A stretch of 64,000 bases of DNA from Natronolimnobius baerhuensis (GTDB lineage: Archaea; Halobacteriota; Halobacteria; Halobacteriales; Natrialbaceae): NCBI RefSeq assembly GCF_002177135.1, contig NZ_MWPH01000001.1, forward strand, positions 248,001 through 312,000, given 5' to 3'. A program made the position numbers and the translations under genes. How positions within the stretch are numbered: position 1 is the first letter of the stretch; each line of letters opens with the position of its first letter. A model generated the notes under the pieces. The model did no database searches and was not told the origin of the DNA. It was given only the letters and a program-made list of their open reading frames with translations. Positions 23,490 through 32,658 of this stretch are shown piece by piece.

Positions 23490-25541
23490 TTACTCGAGAG
23501 GTTCGACTCCGAACTCATCGCTGAGGTCGTCGTCTGCAACGGCGACGTCGAACGCATCGATGGTCGAATCACCGACGAGCCAGTCGGTATCGTCGCCAGT
23601 CTCGAGTCGGTAGGCATCGCTCGTGAAGTTCGTGACCCACGTTCGCCCGTCGCGGTGGTTGATACGAAGGCCGTCGGGGAGTCGCTCGGTGTAGTCGACG
23701 TCCGCACGGGCGAGCAGCGGGCGAACGAGTTCGTCAGCCAGATCAGCGTCGGGCCAGACGCCGCAGTAGACGACGGTTCCGTCGCCGACGCTGTTTCGAA
23801 CGGCCGCCGTATGGCCGTCCTCGATGCCATCCATCTCGTAGGTGAAGAGGGGGTCGGCGTCGTCGGCCTCGAGCCATTCGGCCCAGGTGCGGAAGCCGTA
23901 GCTGTCGTCGCCGTCGACGGGACTGACAACGGTCTCGATCCGTTCGGGGAGCGTGTCGTGTTGCTCGACGGTCGCGCCGACGAGATCGGTCAGCGGGCCG
24001 GGCTGGAGCGCGGGTCGAAGTTTGTTGTATGCGTCTTTCACGCCGGTTCGCGGGCCGAGAAGGAGTTCGCCGCCGGCTTCGACGTACTCCTCGAGGCGGG
24101 TTGTGATTTCATCGGTGACGAGATGGAGCGCGGGTGCGACGACGGCGTCGTATCCCTCGAGGTCGTTAGTCGGTGGAACGACATCGACCTGCACGCCGCG
24201 TGCCCGAAGCGCGCCGTGGAACGACTCGAGCAGTTGCCAGTAGTCGAAATCGGGTGCGTGGGGTTGCTCCTCGAGCGCCCAGCAACTGTCGTAGTCGAAC
24301 AGGAGGGCAACGGGTGCGTCGACGTGGTCGACGCCGTCCTCGCCGCCGATTGCAGCGAGTTCGTCTGCAGCCTGCGTGGCGTCGTGATAGCCGCGATCCG
24401 GCGAGCCGTCCTGTTTGCGCAGGCCCGCGTGGTACTGCTCTTGGCCCTCGAGACAGCGTTGCCAGCGGAAGTAGACGATGCCGTCTGCGCCGTGGGCGCT
24501 CGCGTGGTGGGCCCAGAGTCGCATCGCGCCGTCGGCTGGCTGGGTGCCCTGTGCGGGCCAGTTGATGTCGCCGGGCTGTTGTTCCATGACCCAGAACGGG
24601 CGATCACGCGCGCTGCGATAGAGGTCGTGATTCAGCCCGAGTTGGTCGGGGTTGCCGGCGCGCAGTTCGTCGACCGTTGGCTCCTCGGGGGACATCTCCT
24701 GGACGAAGCCGGTCGGATAGGAGTCCCACGCGACCATCTCGAGGTCGTCGCTGACGTCGAATGCGTTCAGGTCCGAGAAGTGACCCATGAAGTTGTGGGT
24801 GACGAACCAGTCGGCGTCGATCTCGCGGAGTAGGTCGGCCTGGAATGCGTTGTAGTCGACGACCGAATCGCTCGAAAAGCGGGCGTACTCGAGGAGGCGT
24901 GCGGGATGGTGGCCGTCCGGTGTCGGACCCGGTGCGTCAATCTCGTCGAAGGCGTTGTACTGCTGGCTCCAGAAGCGATTGCCCCACGATTCGTTGAGGT
25001 CTTCGATGGAGTTGTACTTCTCGGCGACCCACTCCCGAAAGGCCGCTTCGCAGTCGTCACAGTAACACCGAACGGTCTCGTGACAGCCGAACTCGTTGTC
25101 GGTTTGCCAGCCCGCGACGGCGGGATTGTCGGCGTAGCGGCCGGCCATCTCGCTGATGATTCGGTCGGTCTCCTCGCGGAACGCATCTGAGTTGAAACAG
25201 TAGTGACGGCGACTGCCGAACTCGAGGGTGGTGCCGTCGAACGTTTCCTGTCGAATTTCTGGGTGTTCGTCGACGAGCCATTTCGGCGGGGTCGCAGTCG
25301 GCGTACAGAGGACTGCCTGCATGTCGTACTCGCCGATTAGGTCGACGACCTCGTCGAGCCACTCGAAGTCGAACTCGCCGCGTTCGGGTTCGATGGCGGC
25401 CCACGAGAACTCCGCCATGCGGACGTACTCGAGGCCAGCTTCGGCCATCGCTTCGATATCGGTTTCCCAGCGCTCGCGCGGCCAGTGTTCCGGAAAGTAA
25501 CAGACGCCGAGGTTCATACGCGGTTGTGAATTGGTACTCAC
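23490..25541 (-). CDS. bgaH: GH42 beta-galactosidase
   Basis: The product has 683 residues, the standard family length. The TIM-barrel catalytic domain has the acid/base glutamate in WQTDNEFG (E150) and the nucleophile in FWVMEQQPG (E320). The zinc cluster of this family is visible as C153, C159, C161 and C164 after the acid/base. Trimerisation (about 400-600) and C-terminal beta domains follow. There is no signal peptide, so it hydrolyses beta-galactosides in the cytosol. No sugar transporter is adjacent. Confidence 0.95.
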   Translation of the reverse strand: MSTNSQPRMNLGVCYFPEHWPRERWETDIEAMAEAGLEYVRMAEFSWAAIEPERGEFDFEWLDEVVDLIGEYDMQAVLCTPTATPPKWLVDEHPEIRQETFDGTTLEFGSRRHYCFNSDAFREETDRIISEMAGRYADNPAVAGWQTDNEFGCHETVRCYCDDCEAAFREWVAEKYNSIEDLNESWGNRFWSQQYNAFDEIDAPGPTPDGHHPARLLEYARFSSDSVVDYNAFQADLLREIDADWFVTHNFMGHFSDLNAFDVSDDLEMVAWDSYPTGFVQEMSPEEPTVDELRAGNPDQLGLNHDLYRSARDRPFWVMEQQPGDINWPAQGTQPADGAMRLWAHHASAHGADGIVYFRWQRCLEGQEQYHAGLRKQDGSPDRGYHDATQAADELAAIGGEDGVDHVDAPVALLFDYDSCWALEEQPHAPDFDYWQLLESFHGALRARGVQVDVVPPTNDLEGYDAVVAPALHLVTDEITTRLEEYVEAGGELLLGPRTGVKDAYNKLRPALQPGPLTDLVGATVEQHDTLPERIETVVSPVDGDDSYGFRTWAEWLEADDADPLFTYEMDGIEDGHTAAVRNSVGDGTVVYCGVWPDADLADELVRPLLARADVDYTERLPDGLRINHRDGRTWVTNFTSDAYRLETGDDTDWLVGDSTIDAFDVAVADDDLSDEFGVEPLE

Positions 25542-25650
25542 CTAAGTGTTGTTTTTTCGTGCCACCCGTCAACACGCCTGTATCCTCGTCTCGCGGTTCG
25601 AAGCGCTTATACGGGAACGCTGGCTACCATTGACCAACTCGCTGGGTTGC

Positions 25651-25684
25651 GGGCGCCAGCGGGCACCTGTTCGGTGCGACGCCC
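25651..25684 (+). promoter_or_regulatory. hairpin in the rpl15e leader
   Basis: Outer arms GGGCG (25651-25655) and CGCCC (25680-25684) enclose an inner stem GCACC/GGTGC with loop TGTTC (25663-25677). A TATA-like GCTTATA near 25609 would start transcription around 25635, giving a leader of about 110 nt before the ATG at 25745. This is unusual in a genome where most leaders are absent or very short. A regulatory fold is possible. Confidence 0.35.
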
Positions 25685-25744
25685 ACAGGTCGGGATGTGA
25701 TCTCGCGTATCGGGATTGAACCAGGAAAGCCCGCGGTGATACAT

Positions 25745-26335
25745 ATGGCACGAAGCTTCTACTCCCACATCAAGGAGGCATGGAAGGACCCCGGCGACGG
25801 TAAGCTTGGGGAACTGCAGTGGCAGCGAAAACAGGACTGGCGCAAAGAAGGTGCAATCGAACGCATCGAGCGCCCAACGCGACTCGATAAGGCCCGTGAA
25901 CTCGGCTACAAGGCCAAACAGGGCATCATCGTGACCCGCGTCTCGGTCCGTAAAGGGACCGCCCGAAAGCAGCGACATAAAGCAGGTCGGCGCTCCAAGC
26001 GCCAGGGTGTCAACCGCATCGGGCGGCGTAAGAACATCCAGCGCATCGGCGAAGAGCGCGTCTCGCGCAAGTATCCAAACCTGCGCGTACTCAACAGCTA
26101 CTGGGTCGGTGAAGACGGCTCGCAGAAGTGGTTCGAAGTGATCCTCGTTGATCCCGAACACCCAGCAATCGAGAACGACGACGACCTCAACTGGATCTGC
26201 GACAGCGCACACACGAACCGTGCGTTCCGTGGCCTGACCAACGCTGGCAAGGCCAACCGCGGTCTCAACAACCGTGGCAAAGGCGCAGAGAAGGTCCGCC
26301 CGTCCAACAACGGCGGGCAGGGCCGCGCGAAGTAA
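25745..26335 (+). CDS. rpl15e: large-subunit ribosomal protein eL15 (L15e)
   Basis: The product has 196 residues from the ATG at 25745; an upstream in-frame ATG at 25697 lies in the leader. MARSFYSHIKEAW and the conserved basic core RVSVRKGTARKQRHKAGRRS and NIQRIGEERVSRKYPNLRVL are diagnostic of eL15, followed by NSYWVGEDGSQKWFEVIL. It binds 23S rRNA in the large subunit. It is highly basic in its middle despite the acidic proteome, as expected for a ribosomal protein. Confidence 0.97.
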   Translation: MARSFYSHIKEAWKDPGDGKLGELQWQRKQDWRKEGAIERIERPTRLDKARELGYKAKQGIIVTRVSVRKGTARKQRHKAGRRSKRQGVNRIGRRKNIQRIGEERVSRKYPNLRVLNSYWVGEDGSQKWFEVILVDPEHPAIENDDDLNWICDSAHTNRAFRGLTNAGKANRGLNNRGKGAEKVRPSNNGGQGRAK

Positions 26336-26427
26336 CGTCGCCCGAATCGATTTTTATCGACTAACTGATTCCCGACCAGTGCTAACTGTGGCTGGACTTT
26401 AAGCCCGAGACGCTCGTAGGGACAGCT

Positions 26428-26862
26428 ATGACATCTCACATCCTCGTTCCAGTCGACGACTCAGAGCACGCAACCCAGGCCCTCGAGTTCGCCTGCACCG
26501 AGTACCCAGATGCCGATATCACGGCACTCAATATCCTTGACCCGGGCGATTTCTACGCTGCCACGGGCATCGAAGGCGGCTCGATGGCAAACTACGATCA
26601 GATCCAGAAACAGCAGGAAAACCAGTCCGAGAATCTCCTCGAGCAGGCGAAAGACCAGGCAGCCGAGTTTGGCCACGAGATCCAGACCGATCACGTCGTC
26701 GGCAGTGTCTCCCGGTCGATTGTCGATTACGCCGACGAGACAGATGTGGATCACATTATCATCGGCAGCCACGGGCGAACGGGTGCCAGCCGCATCTTGC
26801 TCGGCAGCGTTGCCGAAACGGTTGCTCGACGCTCGCCGGTGCCGGTGACGATTGTTCGCTAA
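26428..26862 (+). CDS. universal stress protein (UspA family)
   Basis: The product has 144 residues with a single Usp domain. ILVPVDDSEHATQALEFA opens the fold, and the ATP-binding signature G-2X-G-9X-GS is complete in GSHGRTGASRILLGS near residues 113-127. ATP-binding Usp dimers modulate stress survival in the cytosol. It stands 93 bp after rpl15e with its own promoter region. The precise target is unknown. Confidence 0.93.
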   Translation: MTSHILVPVDDSEHATQALEFACTEYPDADITALNILDPGDFYAATGIEGGSMANYDQIQKQQENQSENLLEQAKDQAAEFGHEIQTDHVVGSVSRSIVDYADETDVDHIIIGSHGRTGASRILLGSVAETVARRSPVPVTIVR

Positions 26863-26948
26863 GCACTCGACCCCTCCGTTCCATGCCTATTGTTCTCACA
26901 GTAGCTCACATACGAACGATTAGGTAGCGGTCGTCCCTCTCTCCGCGT

Positions 26949-27371
26949 ATGGCTCCCGACACCCGAATCGCGCTCATCTGCGTACAAAATGCCGGTCGCA
27001 GCCAGATGGCGACCGCCTACGCCGAGCGAGAACGCACCGAGCGCGACCTCGAGGACCACATCGAGATCATCTCCGGTGGCACACACCCAGCCGAGGCTGT
27101 TCACGATGTCGTGATCGAGGCCATGGGCGAGGATGACATCGACCTCTCGAATCGAACGCCACAGGCGGTCTCCGAGGCAGAACTCGAGAGCTGTGACTAC
27201 GTCGCGACGATGGGCTGTTCGACGCTTGATCTCGAGGCAGATACTGACGTTCGAGACTGGGACCTCCCCGATCCACACGGGGAAGACCTCGAGACGGCCC
27301 ACTCGATTCGGGAGGATGTCCGCGCTCGCGTCGCGGACTTATTCGACGAACTCGAAGCCGAGAGTGCATAA
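26949..27371 (+). CDS. low-molecular-weight phosphatase / arsenate reductase family
   Basis: The product has 140 residues. The catalytic loop CVQNAGRS (C11-X5-R17-S) is near the N-terminus and the acid-base region DWDLPDPHG is near residue 105, matching thioredoxin-type ArsC. The cysteines at about 80 and 88 (LESCDYVATMGCS) could form the redox relay of true arsenate reductases. Arsenate reduction is the most likely role, with a protein tyrosine phosphatase as alternative. No arsenic transporter or ArsR lies next to it. Confidence 0.82.
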   Translation: MAPDTRIALICVQNAGRSQMATAYAERERTERDLEDHIEIISGGTHPAEAVHDVVIEAMGEDDIDLSNRTPQAVSEAELESCDYVATMGCSTLDLEADTDVRDWDLPDPHGEDLETAHSIREDVRARVADLFDELEAESA

Positions 27372-27386
27372 TCCAACCGTGAGCGC

Positions 27387-28097
27387 CTAGACCGTTGTGA
27401 GCGCACCAATTGGTGCGTCGGTTCGCTCGCGAGCGCGGTCAGTGCCGTCATCGCCGGCAGCAATGAGGGCGAAGACGCCAGCGACCTCTGCGTCGGCGGT
27501 GTCGATAATATCGAGGAGGAGTTCCTGTGTTTCGCCCGAGCGGATGAGATCGTCGACGACGAGGACGGTTTCGCCGGGTTCGATTGCGGAGGCAGGCAGA
27601 TAGTAGGTAAGTTCGATTCCGGACTGGAGGCGCTGGCGGGCTTCGATGAACTCCTCGACGGCGGTTTCTTTTTGTTTTTTCGCGTAGGCACAGCGAGTGC
27701 CGTAGTAACTCGCAAGCGAGGCTGCGAGGGTGATGCCGTCGGTCGCAGCGGTGAGGACGACATCGGGGCGGTCGAACTCGAATCCGTTCGCGACGACCGG
27801 CGCGACGAGGTCGAGGAAGGGCTGATCGAAGACGGCCGCGCTGTTATCGACGTAGCCCTCGTGGTCGACGCGGATGCGTTCGTCGAGTTCCGCCGCGAGC
27901 GCGTCCCGACCGAGTTCTTCGACAACCTCGCGTGCGCGTTCGGTGCCGGGGAGGACGTGGCCGTTGACGTACCGGTTCAAATCGCCGGCAGGAAGCCCAG
28001 TCGTCTCGGCGAGTTCGTCGTACGTTCGCGTCTCTTTGAGCATCCGCAACACGTCGACCGCTCGCAACTGCAGGGCTGCTTTCTCGGCTCTGTTCAT
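27387..28097 (-). CDS. gfcR: GfcR-type regulator: HTH fused to phosphoribosyltransferase domain
   Basis: The product has 236 residues from the ATG at 28097 (an upstream ATG at 28109 would add four). Residues 1-55 hold a helix-turn-helix (AVDVLRMLKETRTYDELAE, then LPAGDLNRYVNG). The rest is a type I phosphoribosyltransferase fold with the PRPP-loop VLVVDDLIRSGET near residue 180. In Haloferax this protein is a transcriptional activator of the semi-phosphorylative Entner-Doudoroff sugar pathway, not a biosynthetic PyrE. True PyrE is encoded separately at 32659-33192. Confidence 0.85.
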   Translation of the reverse strand: MNRAEKAALQLRAVDVLRMLKETRTYDELAETTGLPAGDLNRYVNGHVLPGTERAREVVEELGRDALAAELDERIRVDHEGYVDNSAAVFDQPFLDLVAPVVANGFEFDRPDVVLTAATDGITLAASLASYYGTRCAYAKKQKETAVEEFIEARQRLQSGIELTYYLPASAIEPGETVLVVDDLIRSGETQELLLDIIDTADAEVAGVFALIAAGDDGTDRARERTDAPIGALTTV

Positions 28098-28145
28098 ACA
28101 GGTATGCACGATTCTGCAACTATGTGGATTTCGATCCGTGTACGC

Positions 28146-28853
28146 TTACAAAAGCGCACGAACATGTGGGCTTACGTCCCCTGCTGTCCGGCCGTACCGT
28201 TCAGTGAGGCGTCTCATTACCCGCGCCTGGGCCTTCTGAAGCAGCGTCGCGGCCGTACTCGGCGCACAGCCCAGTTCGTCGGCAACATCGCGGACGCCAG
28301 CCTCGCGAGGCACGTCGAAGTAGCCAACGTCAACTGCCACCTCGACGGCCTCGAGTTGGCGATCAGTGAGATCGCCGACGAGCGGCGCGTGGCGGCGGTC
28401 GTAGTCACCGATAGCACGGACCGTGACGTCGATTTCGTCCGGCAGGCCCTCGAGCATCGCTTGCAGATTGTCGCCGCTGCCGACGACCGTCATGTAGAAC
28501 GCCGCGGTGGGGTCGTAGACGATGGGCGGGATAACGACGAGATTTAGCGCCGCGAAGGCCTCACGCCAGCGAACGTCCTCGCCGCGGGTCTCTTGGCAGA
28601 TGTAGACGTAGAACGAATCGTCGTCGATTGGGGTCAGATCGTACCAACGAACCGAATCGACAGCAGCGAGCGCGTCCTCGTACGGCTCGCGGGCGGCTTC
28701 GACGTAGAATAGTTCGTACTCGAGAGCGTCGCCAGTGGCAATGGCCCACGCCTGCAGTTCCTCGTACCGAACGACGCTTTCCTCGCGGATGAACCGCTGC
28801 ATCGGGTGGAGCATCCAGTCGGGCTGAGAGAGTCGAACGGTGCAGTATTTCAT
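28146..28853 (-). CDS. Bat-type helix-turn-helix regulator
   Basis: The product has 235 residues. A sensory N-terminal region of about 150 residues opens with MKYCTVRLSQPDWMLHPMQRF. The C-terminal bacterio-opsin-activator HTH follows: LTDRQLEAVEVAVDVGYFDVPRE, then VRDVADELGCAPSTAATLLQKAQ. It ends about 50 bp from gfcR on the same strand and is divergent from the ICMT-like methyltransferase at 28988. The effector and target are unknown. Confidence 0.88.
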   Translation of the reverse strand: MKYCTVRLSQPDWMLHPMQRFIREESVVRYEELQAWAIATGDALEYELFYVEAAREPYEDALAAVDSVRWYDLTPIDDDSFYVYICQETRGEDVRWREAFAALNLVVIPPIVYDPTAAFYMTVVGSGDNLQAMLEGLPDEIDVTVRAIGDYDRRHAPLVGDLTDRQLEAVEVAVDVGYFDVPREAGVRDVADELGCAPSTAATLLQKAQARVMRRLTERYGRTAGDVSPHVRALL

Positions 28854-28987
28854 CCCGTTGACTCAAGTGAGGTCTCGAGGGTATATAAATCACCTAGCGT
28901 GTCCGTGAGAAGATTCCAGCGGATTGCGACTCGAGCGTCGTGTATGGTCCAAACACTGGGTGCGACCGCGGAGGGAGTACGAGACGG

Positions 28988-29635
28988 ATGATCGATGCCG
29001 TCTTCACGACTGTCAGGGCGGACTCGCTGACGACGTTCGTATTCGTCCTCGGCGTCGGACTGGTCACGTTGAACCTCGCGGGTATTGTTGCGAGTGCTCT
29101 CGGCTTGGCCAACTACTGGCCGCCCGGCGAACGAGGGTGGCAGTTTTACACACATTGGACGATCTCACAGGCGCTCAACGTACTCTTGCCTGTCCTTGCA
29201 TATCTCACCTGGAACACGCTCGGTCTCCCGCGGATACCATCTCTTCTCGCAGGAGTGAGTTTATTCGTCGGTGGGTTTGCCGTCGCTATCGCTGCCGGGT
29301 ACGACCTCGGCGTCGAGGAGACGAAAGGCCTCTCTGGCGAGTTACGAACCGGCGGCTGGTATCGCTACTCGAGAAATCCTCAGTACGTCGGCTACATCGC
29401 TGCAACGGTTGGGTTTGCACTTCTCACGAACTCGCTGTTGGTGACGATCATCTGTGCGATCTACTTCGTGTGGTGGCTCGCGCTTCCCTTTGCCGAGGAA
29501 CCGTGGCTGCGAGAGCAGTACGGCAACGCGTACGAACGCTATGCGGAGCGTGTGCCGCGGTTCGTCGGGGTACAGACGATTCGTGCACTCGTCGGGAACC
29601 GATCAGAAGAGACGGCGGTCAGCGACGGTAGCTGA
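28988..29635 (+). CDS. isoprenylcysteine carboxyl methyltransferase-like integral membrane protein
   Basis: The product has 215 residues from the ATG at 28988; the in-frame GTG-type start at 28940 adds a polar prefix. Five to six hydrophobic segments are seen. The C-terminal signature YRYSRNPQYVGYIAATVGFAL and EEPWLREQYGNAYERYAERVPRF are typical of the ICMT/PEMT methyltransferase superfamily, which binds SAM at the membrane. Archaeal members have no proven prenylated protein substrate, so lipid or small-molecule methylation is possible. Confidence 0.82.
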   Translation: MIDAVFTTVRADSLTTFVFVLGVGLVTLNLAGIVASALGLANYWPPGERGWQFYTHWTISQALNVLLPVLAYLTWNTLGLPRIPSLLAGVSLFVGGFAVAIAAGYDLGVEETKGLSGELRTGGWYRYSRNPQYVGYIAATVGFALLTNSLLVTIICAIYFVWWLALPFAEEPWLREQYGNAYERYAERVPRFVGVQTIRALVGNRSEETAVSDGS

Positions 29636-29641
29636 TCGCGT

Positions 29642-31603
29642 TCAGTCCTGCAGGAAGTCCGGCTCCGTCCGCTGCTCGTCGACCTCGCCCTCGAGATGGC
29701 TGCGGAACGCCGCAATCTCGACGTCGTACTCCTGGTCCTCGAAGCGGTCTCGAACCGAGATGTTGCCAGCCTCTTCTTCGTTGTCGCCGACGATGATCTG
29801 GTAGGGGACGCGGTCGTCGTGGGCCGCGCGGATCTTTCGCTCGAGCGTGGAGTCGCGACCGTCGACCTCGGCACGGAAGTCGTCGAACTCGTTTGCGACG
29901 CGGTGGGCGTAGCCGAGGTTCGCGTCCGAAATTGGGAGGACGCGGACCTGTTCTGGTGCGAGCCAGAGCGGGAATCGGCCCTCGTAGTGCTCGATGAGCA
30001 TCATGAAGAACCGTTCGTAGCTGCCATAGAGCGCGCGGTGGATCATGACGGGTTCGTGTTCCTCGTTGTCCTCGCCGACGTAGGAGAGGTCAAAGCGGTC
30101 GGGCATGTTGAAGTCCAGTTGGACCGTCGGACCGTCCCAGGCGCGACCGATAGCGTCCTCGAACGCGAAGTCGATTTTCGGCCCGTAGAACGCGCCGTCG
30201 CCCTCCTCGACCTCGTACTCGAGGTTGCGCTTTTCGAGGACGTTCTCGAGTTGCTCCTCTGCGTGCTCCCAGATGTCGTCGCTCCCGACGGACTTCTCGG
30301 GGCGCGTAGCGAGTGCCATCTCGTACTCTAAGTCGAACGTCTCGAGGACGTCCGTGATCATGTCCATGATCTCTTCGACTTCCTGTTCGATCTGGTCGGG
30401 GCGGATAAACAGGTGGCCGTCGTCGATGGTAAAGGCCCAGACTCTCGAGAGTCCCGACAACTCGCCGCGCTGTTCTTTCCGATACACTTTGCCGTTCTCC
30501 GCGTAGCGGATGGGGAGGTCACGGTACGACCAGGATTGGTCCTGGAAGATGGCTGCGTGTCCCGGACAGTTCATCGGCTTCAGGCCAAATTCGTCGTCGC
30601 CGACGTCAAAGATGAACATGTCGTCGGCGTAGTTCTCGTAGTGGCCCGAGCGGTGCCACAGATCCGTCTTGAAGACGTGGGGCGTCTCGACGTAGTCGTA
30701 GCCGGCGTCCTGATTGAGGTCCTCGACGAAGTCCTCGAGTTCTTTCAGGACCGTCTTTCCGGGCGGGTGATACAGCGGCAGTCCGGGGCCGGTCACGTCC
30801 TGAATCGAGAACAGGTTCATCTCGGACCCGATCTTTCGGTGATCTCGTTTCTCGGCTTCTTCCTTGCGCTCTATGAAGTCCTCGAGGTCGCTCTCGTCTT
30901 CGAACGCGGTGCCGTAGATGCGCGTCTGCATTTCGTTTTCCTCGTCGCCGCGCCAGTACGCGCCAGCGATCTCGAGCAGTTTGACGACGCCGATTTCGCC
31001 CGTCGACTCGACGTGCGGGCCGGCACAGAGGTCTTCCCACTCGCCCTGTTTGTAGAAGGTGACCTGCTGGCCGTCGTCGGCGAGTTCCTCGAGGAGTTCG
31101 AGTTTGTACGGTTCGTCTGCGAGGCGTTCTTCGGCCTCCTCGATGGAGACGTCTTCCCGTTCGATCTCGTAGTCTGCGGCGATGATTTCCTCGATTTCGG
31201 CCTCGAGGTCGCGGAGATCGGACTCGTCGATGTCGAGGTTGTCGAAGTCGTAGTAAAAGCCCTCGTCGGTTGGCGGGCCGATGGCGAGTTTGACCGTTTC
31301 CTCGTCGTAGAGGCGCTCGACGGCCTGTGCGAGACAGTGCGAGGCCGAGTGGCGCATGACGCGCAGCGATTCGTCGCTGCCTTCGGTGATGATCTCGAGT
31401 TCGGCACCGTCGTAGGCGGGTGCTTCTTTGGCGACGAGGTCGCCGTCGAGTTTCCCGGCGACGGTGTCGCTGCCGAGTCCCGGGCCGATTTCGTAGGCGC
31501 AGTCTTCGACCGTCGCGCCGTCGTCGACGGCGAGTTCCGAGCCGTCTGGGAGGACGACCGTGAGTTGTTCCCCTGCGTTCGCGTCTGAGTCTGAGTCTGA
31601 CAT
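29642..31603 (-). CDS. thrS: threonyl-tRNA synthetase, bacterial type
   Basis: The product has 653 residues. A TGS domain (about 10-70), a second editing domain with [11 protein letters not shown] (HxxxH) and [13 protein letters not shown] near residue 190, the class II core with motif 2 [18 protein letters not shown], and a C-terminal anticodon-binding domain ([16 protein letters not shown]) are all visible. This is the bacterial layout, unlike archaeal ThrRS with a DTD-like editing domain. Haloarchaea are known to use the bacterial type. It edits misacylated Ser-tRNA(Thr). It has a long leader with an inverted repeat. Confidence 0.96.
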   Translation of the reverse strand: MSDSDSDANAGEQLTVVLPDGSELAVDDGATVEDCAYEIGPGLGSDTVAGKLDGDLVAKEAPAYDGAELEIITEGSDESLRVMRHSASHCLAQAVERLYDEETVKLAIGPPTDEGFYYDFDNLDIDESDLRDLEAEIEEIIAADYEIEREDVSIEEAEERLADEPYKLELLEELADDGQQVTFYKQGEWEDLCAGPHVESTGEIGVVKLLEIAGAYWRGDEENEMQTRIYGTAFEDESDLEDFIERKEEAEKRDHRKIGSEMNLFSIQDVTGPGLPLYHPPGKTVLKELEDFVEDLNQDAGYDYVETPHVFKTDLWHRSGHYENYADDMFIFDVGDDEFGLKPMNCPGHAAIFQDQSWSYRDLPIRYAENGKVYRKEQRGELSGLSRVWAFTIDDGHLFIRPDQIEQEVEEIMDMITDVLETFDLEYEMALATRPEKSVGSDDIWEHAEEQLENVLEKRNLEYEVEEGDGAFYGPKIDFAFEDAIGRAWDGPTVQLDFNMPDRFDLSYVGEDNEEHEPVMIHRALYGSYERFFMMLIEHYEGRFPLWLAPEQVRVLPISDANLGYAHRVANEFDDFRAEVDGRDSTLERKIRAAHDDRVPYQIIVGDNEEEAGNISVRDRFEDQEYDVEIAAFRSHLEGEVDEQRTEPDFLQD

Positions 31604-31633
31604 GGCTGTAGCTGTGTGGTACGATTACTGGAA

Positions 31634-31652
31634 GAACGTCAAGACGACGTTC
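31634..31652 (-). promoter_or_regulatory. inverted repeat in the thrS leader
   Basis: Perfect arms GAACGTC (31634-31640) and GACGTTC (31646-31652) surround a 5-nt loop, ending 31 nt before the thrS ATG. The best TATA candidate on the minus strand, TTTTTATC, lies at about 31788-31795, which implies a leader near 160 nt. An operator or an mRNA hairpin controlling thrS is possible. No T-box elements are seen, and T-boxes are not known in archaea. Confidence 0.35.
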
Positions 31653-31869
31653 GGCGTGGCGTCCGTCAACGTTGCCCGCGCAGTTCGAACCGGCGCGAGC
31701 GACGGGCGTGAATGTGAGTTAGAAGCGGGCAAACGCCCCTGTAAAACGGACACCTACCATCGTAGCTACGCGTAGTCTCGAGCGGGATAAAAACATTGTG
31801 ATGGTGTGCGACGGCGCATGGTGGGGACAACGGCCCGTTTTCACCTTCTTTTCACCTGTAGACACACAC

Positions 31870-32592
31870 TCAGACGACGCCGATAACTGGCTCATCCTCG
31901 AGTAGCCTGGTGAGAGCGACGTGTGGAACGTTACGAAGCGCATGAATCTCGGCAGCAAGATCGCGTGCGGTCGACTCGAGTGCCGGCGTGTCAACCATGT
32001 TCAGCAGTGGGATTACCGTTGCGCCGTCGGGCACGTCCTTGCACCCACCACGGTCGCTCGTGAGGACGGTCGCGACATCGGTGACAGCAATTCGATCCCC
32101 GCGCTCGAGGCCCGTGATCGCGGCGACGCGCTCCGGACGGTGAACGTGTTCGTCGGTCAGGGTCTCGCCGACGATTTTCGCGCTGGCGATTGGAACGACC
32201 ACGTCCGTAGTGGTGGGCAGTTGTGGCTCGTGTTCGCCCGGTGCCTTGAACCAGCGCGTGCGTGCGCCGTCGGCCTTGACGAGAATGGTGGTGTCGGATG
32301 CGACGCTCGCGAGTGCATCGATCTGTTCTGGCTCGTAGCCGTGACACCGCTCGCCGTCGCGGTCAGCAACGAGTCCGAGCGGCCAGTCAGTCGCATTCTC
32401 GAGTATTTGGCTTGGATTCGCAGTCACCCGAACCTCGGCGACCTGGTCGTCAAAGGGCGGAATCCGAACCGTGGCGGTGACGACTGCCCGCTCGAGGTGC
32501 CCAGCGAGCGCATACAGCGTCGATTTCTTGCCGCCAGCGCCGACGACGCAGACGGTGTTTCCCTCGGCCTCGAGTGCGCTGGGGAGGTCCAT
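31870..32592 (-). CDS. yqeC: YqeC family protein (selenium/molybdenum-hydroxylase accessory)
   Basis: The product has 240 residues. A nucleotide-binding loop VVGAGGKKSTLYALA opens the protein at residues 16-30, followed by TTILVKADGARTRWFKAPG and a C-terminal IPLLNMVDTPAL. YqeC is linked by genomic context in bacteria to maturation of selenium-dependent molybdenum hydroxylases. Its biochemical role is not firmly known. Here it lies alone between thrS and pyrE with no xanthine-dehydrogenase-type genes alongside. Confidence 0.8.
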   Translation of the reverse strand: MDLPSALEAEGNTVCVVGAGGKKSTLYALAGHLERAVVTATVRIPPFDDQVAEVRVTANPSQILENATDWPLGLVADRDGERCHGYEPEQIDALASVASDTTILVKADGARTRWFKAPGEHEPQLPTTTDVVVPIASAKIVGETLTDEHVHRPERVAAITGLERGDRIAVTDVATVLTSDRGGCKDVPDGATVIPLLNMVDTPALESTARDLAAEIHALRNVPHVALTRLLEDEPVIGVV

Positions 32593-32658
32593 ACGCGAGC
32601 CACCAGCGCGAGTGGCTTGAGTGCGTCGCCGGTGTGAGAGACAGCGACTCGAGTTCGG

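Noticed and set aside
23451-24833. 460-residue plus-strand frame inside the beta-galactosidase gene
   Set aside because: It is the antisense shadow of the GH42 gene. The minus strand carries both catalytic glutamates and the zinc cluster.
31690-31720. T-loop-like GGTTCGAAC in the thrS leader (minus strand)
   Set aside because: I tested it as a tRNA-like mimic. The flanking bases do not form a T-arm or acceptor stem, so only a small hairpin remains.
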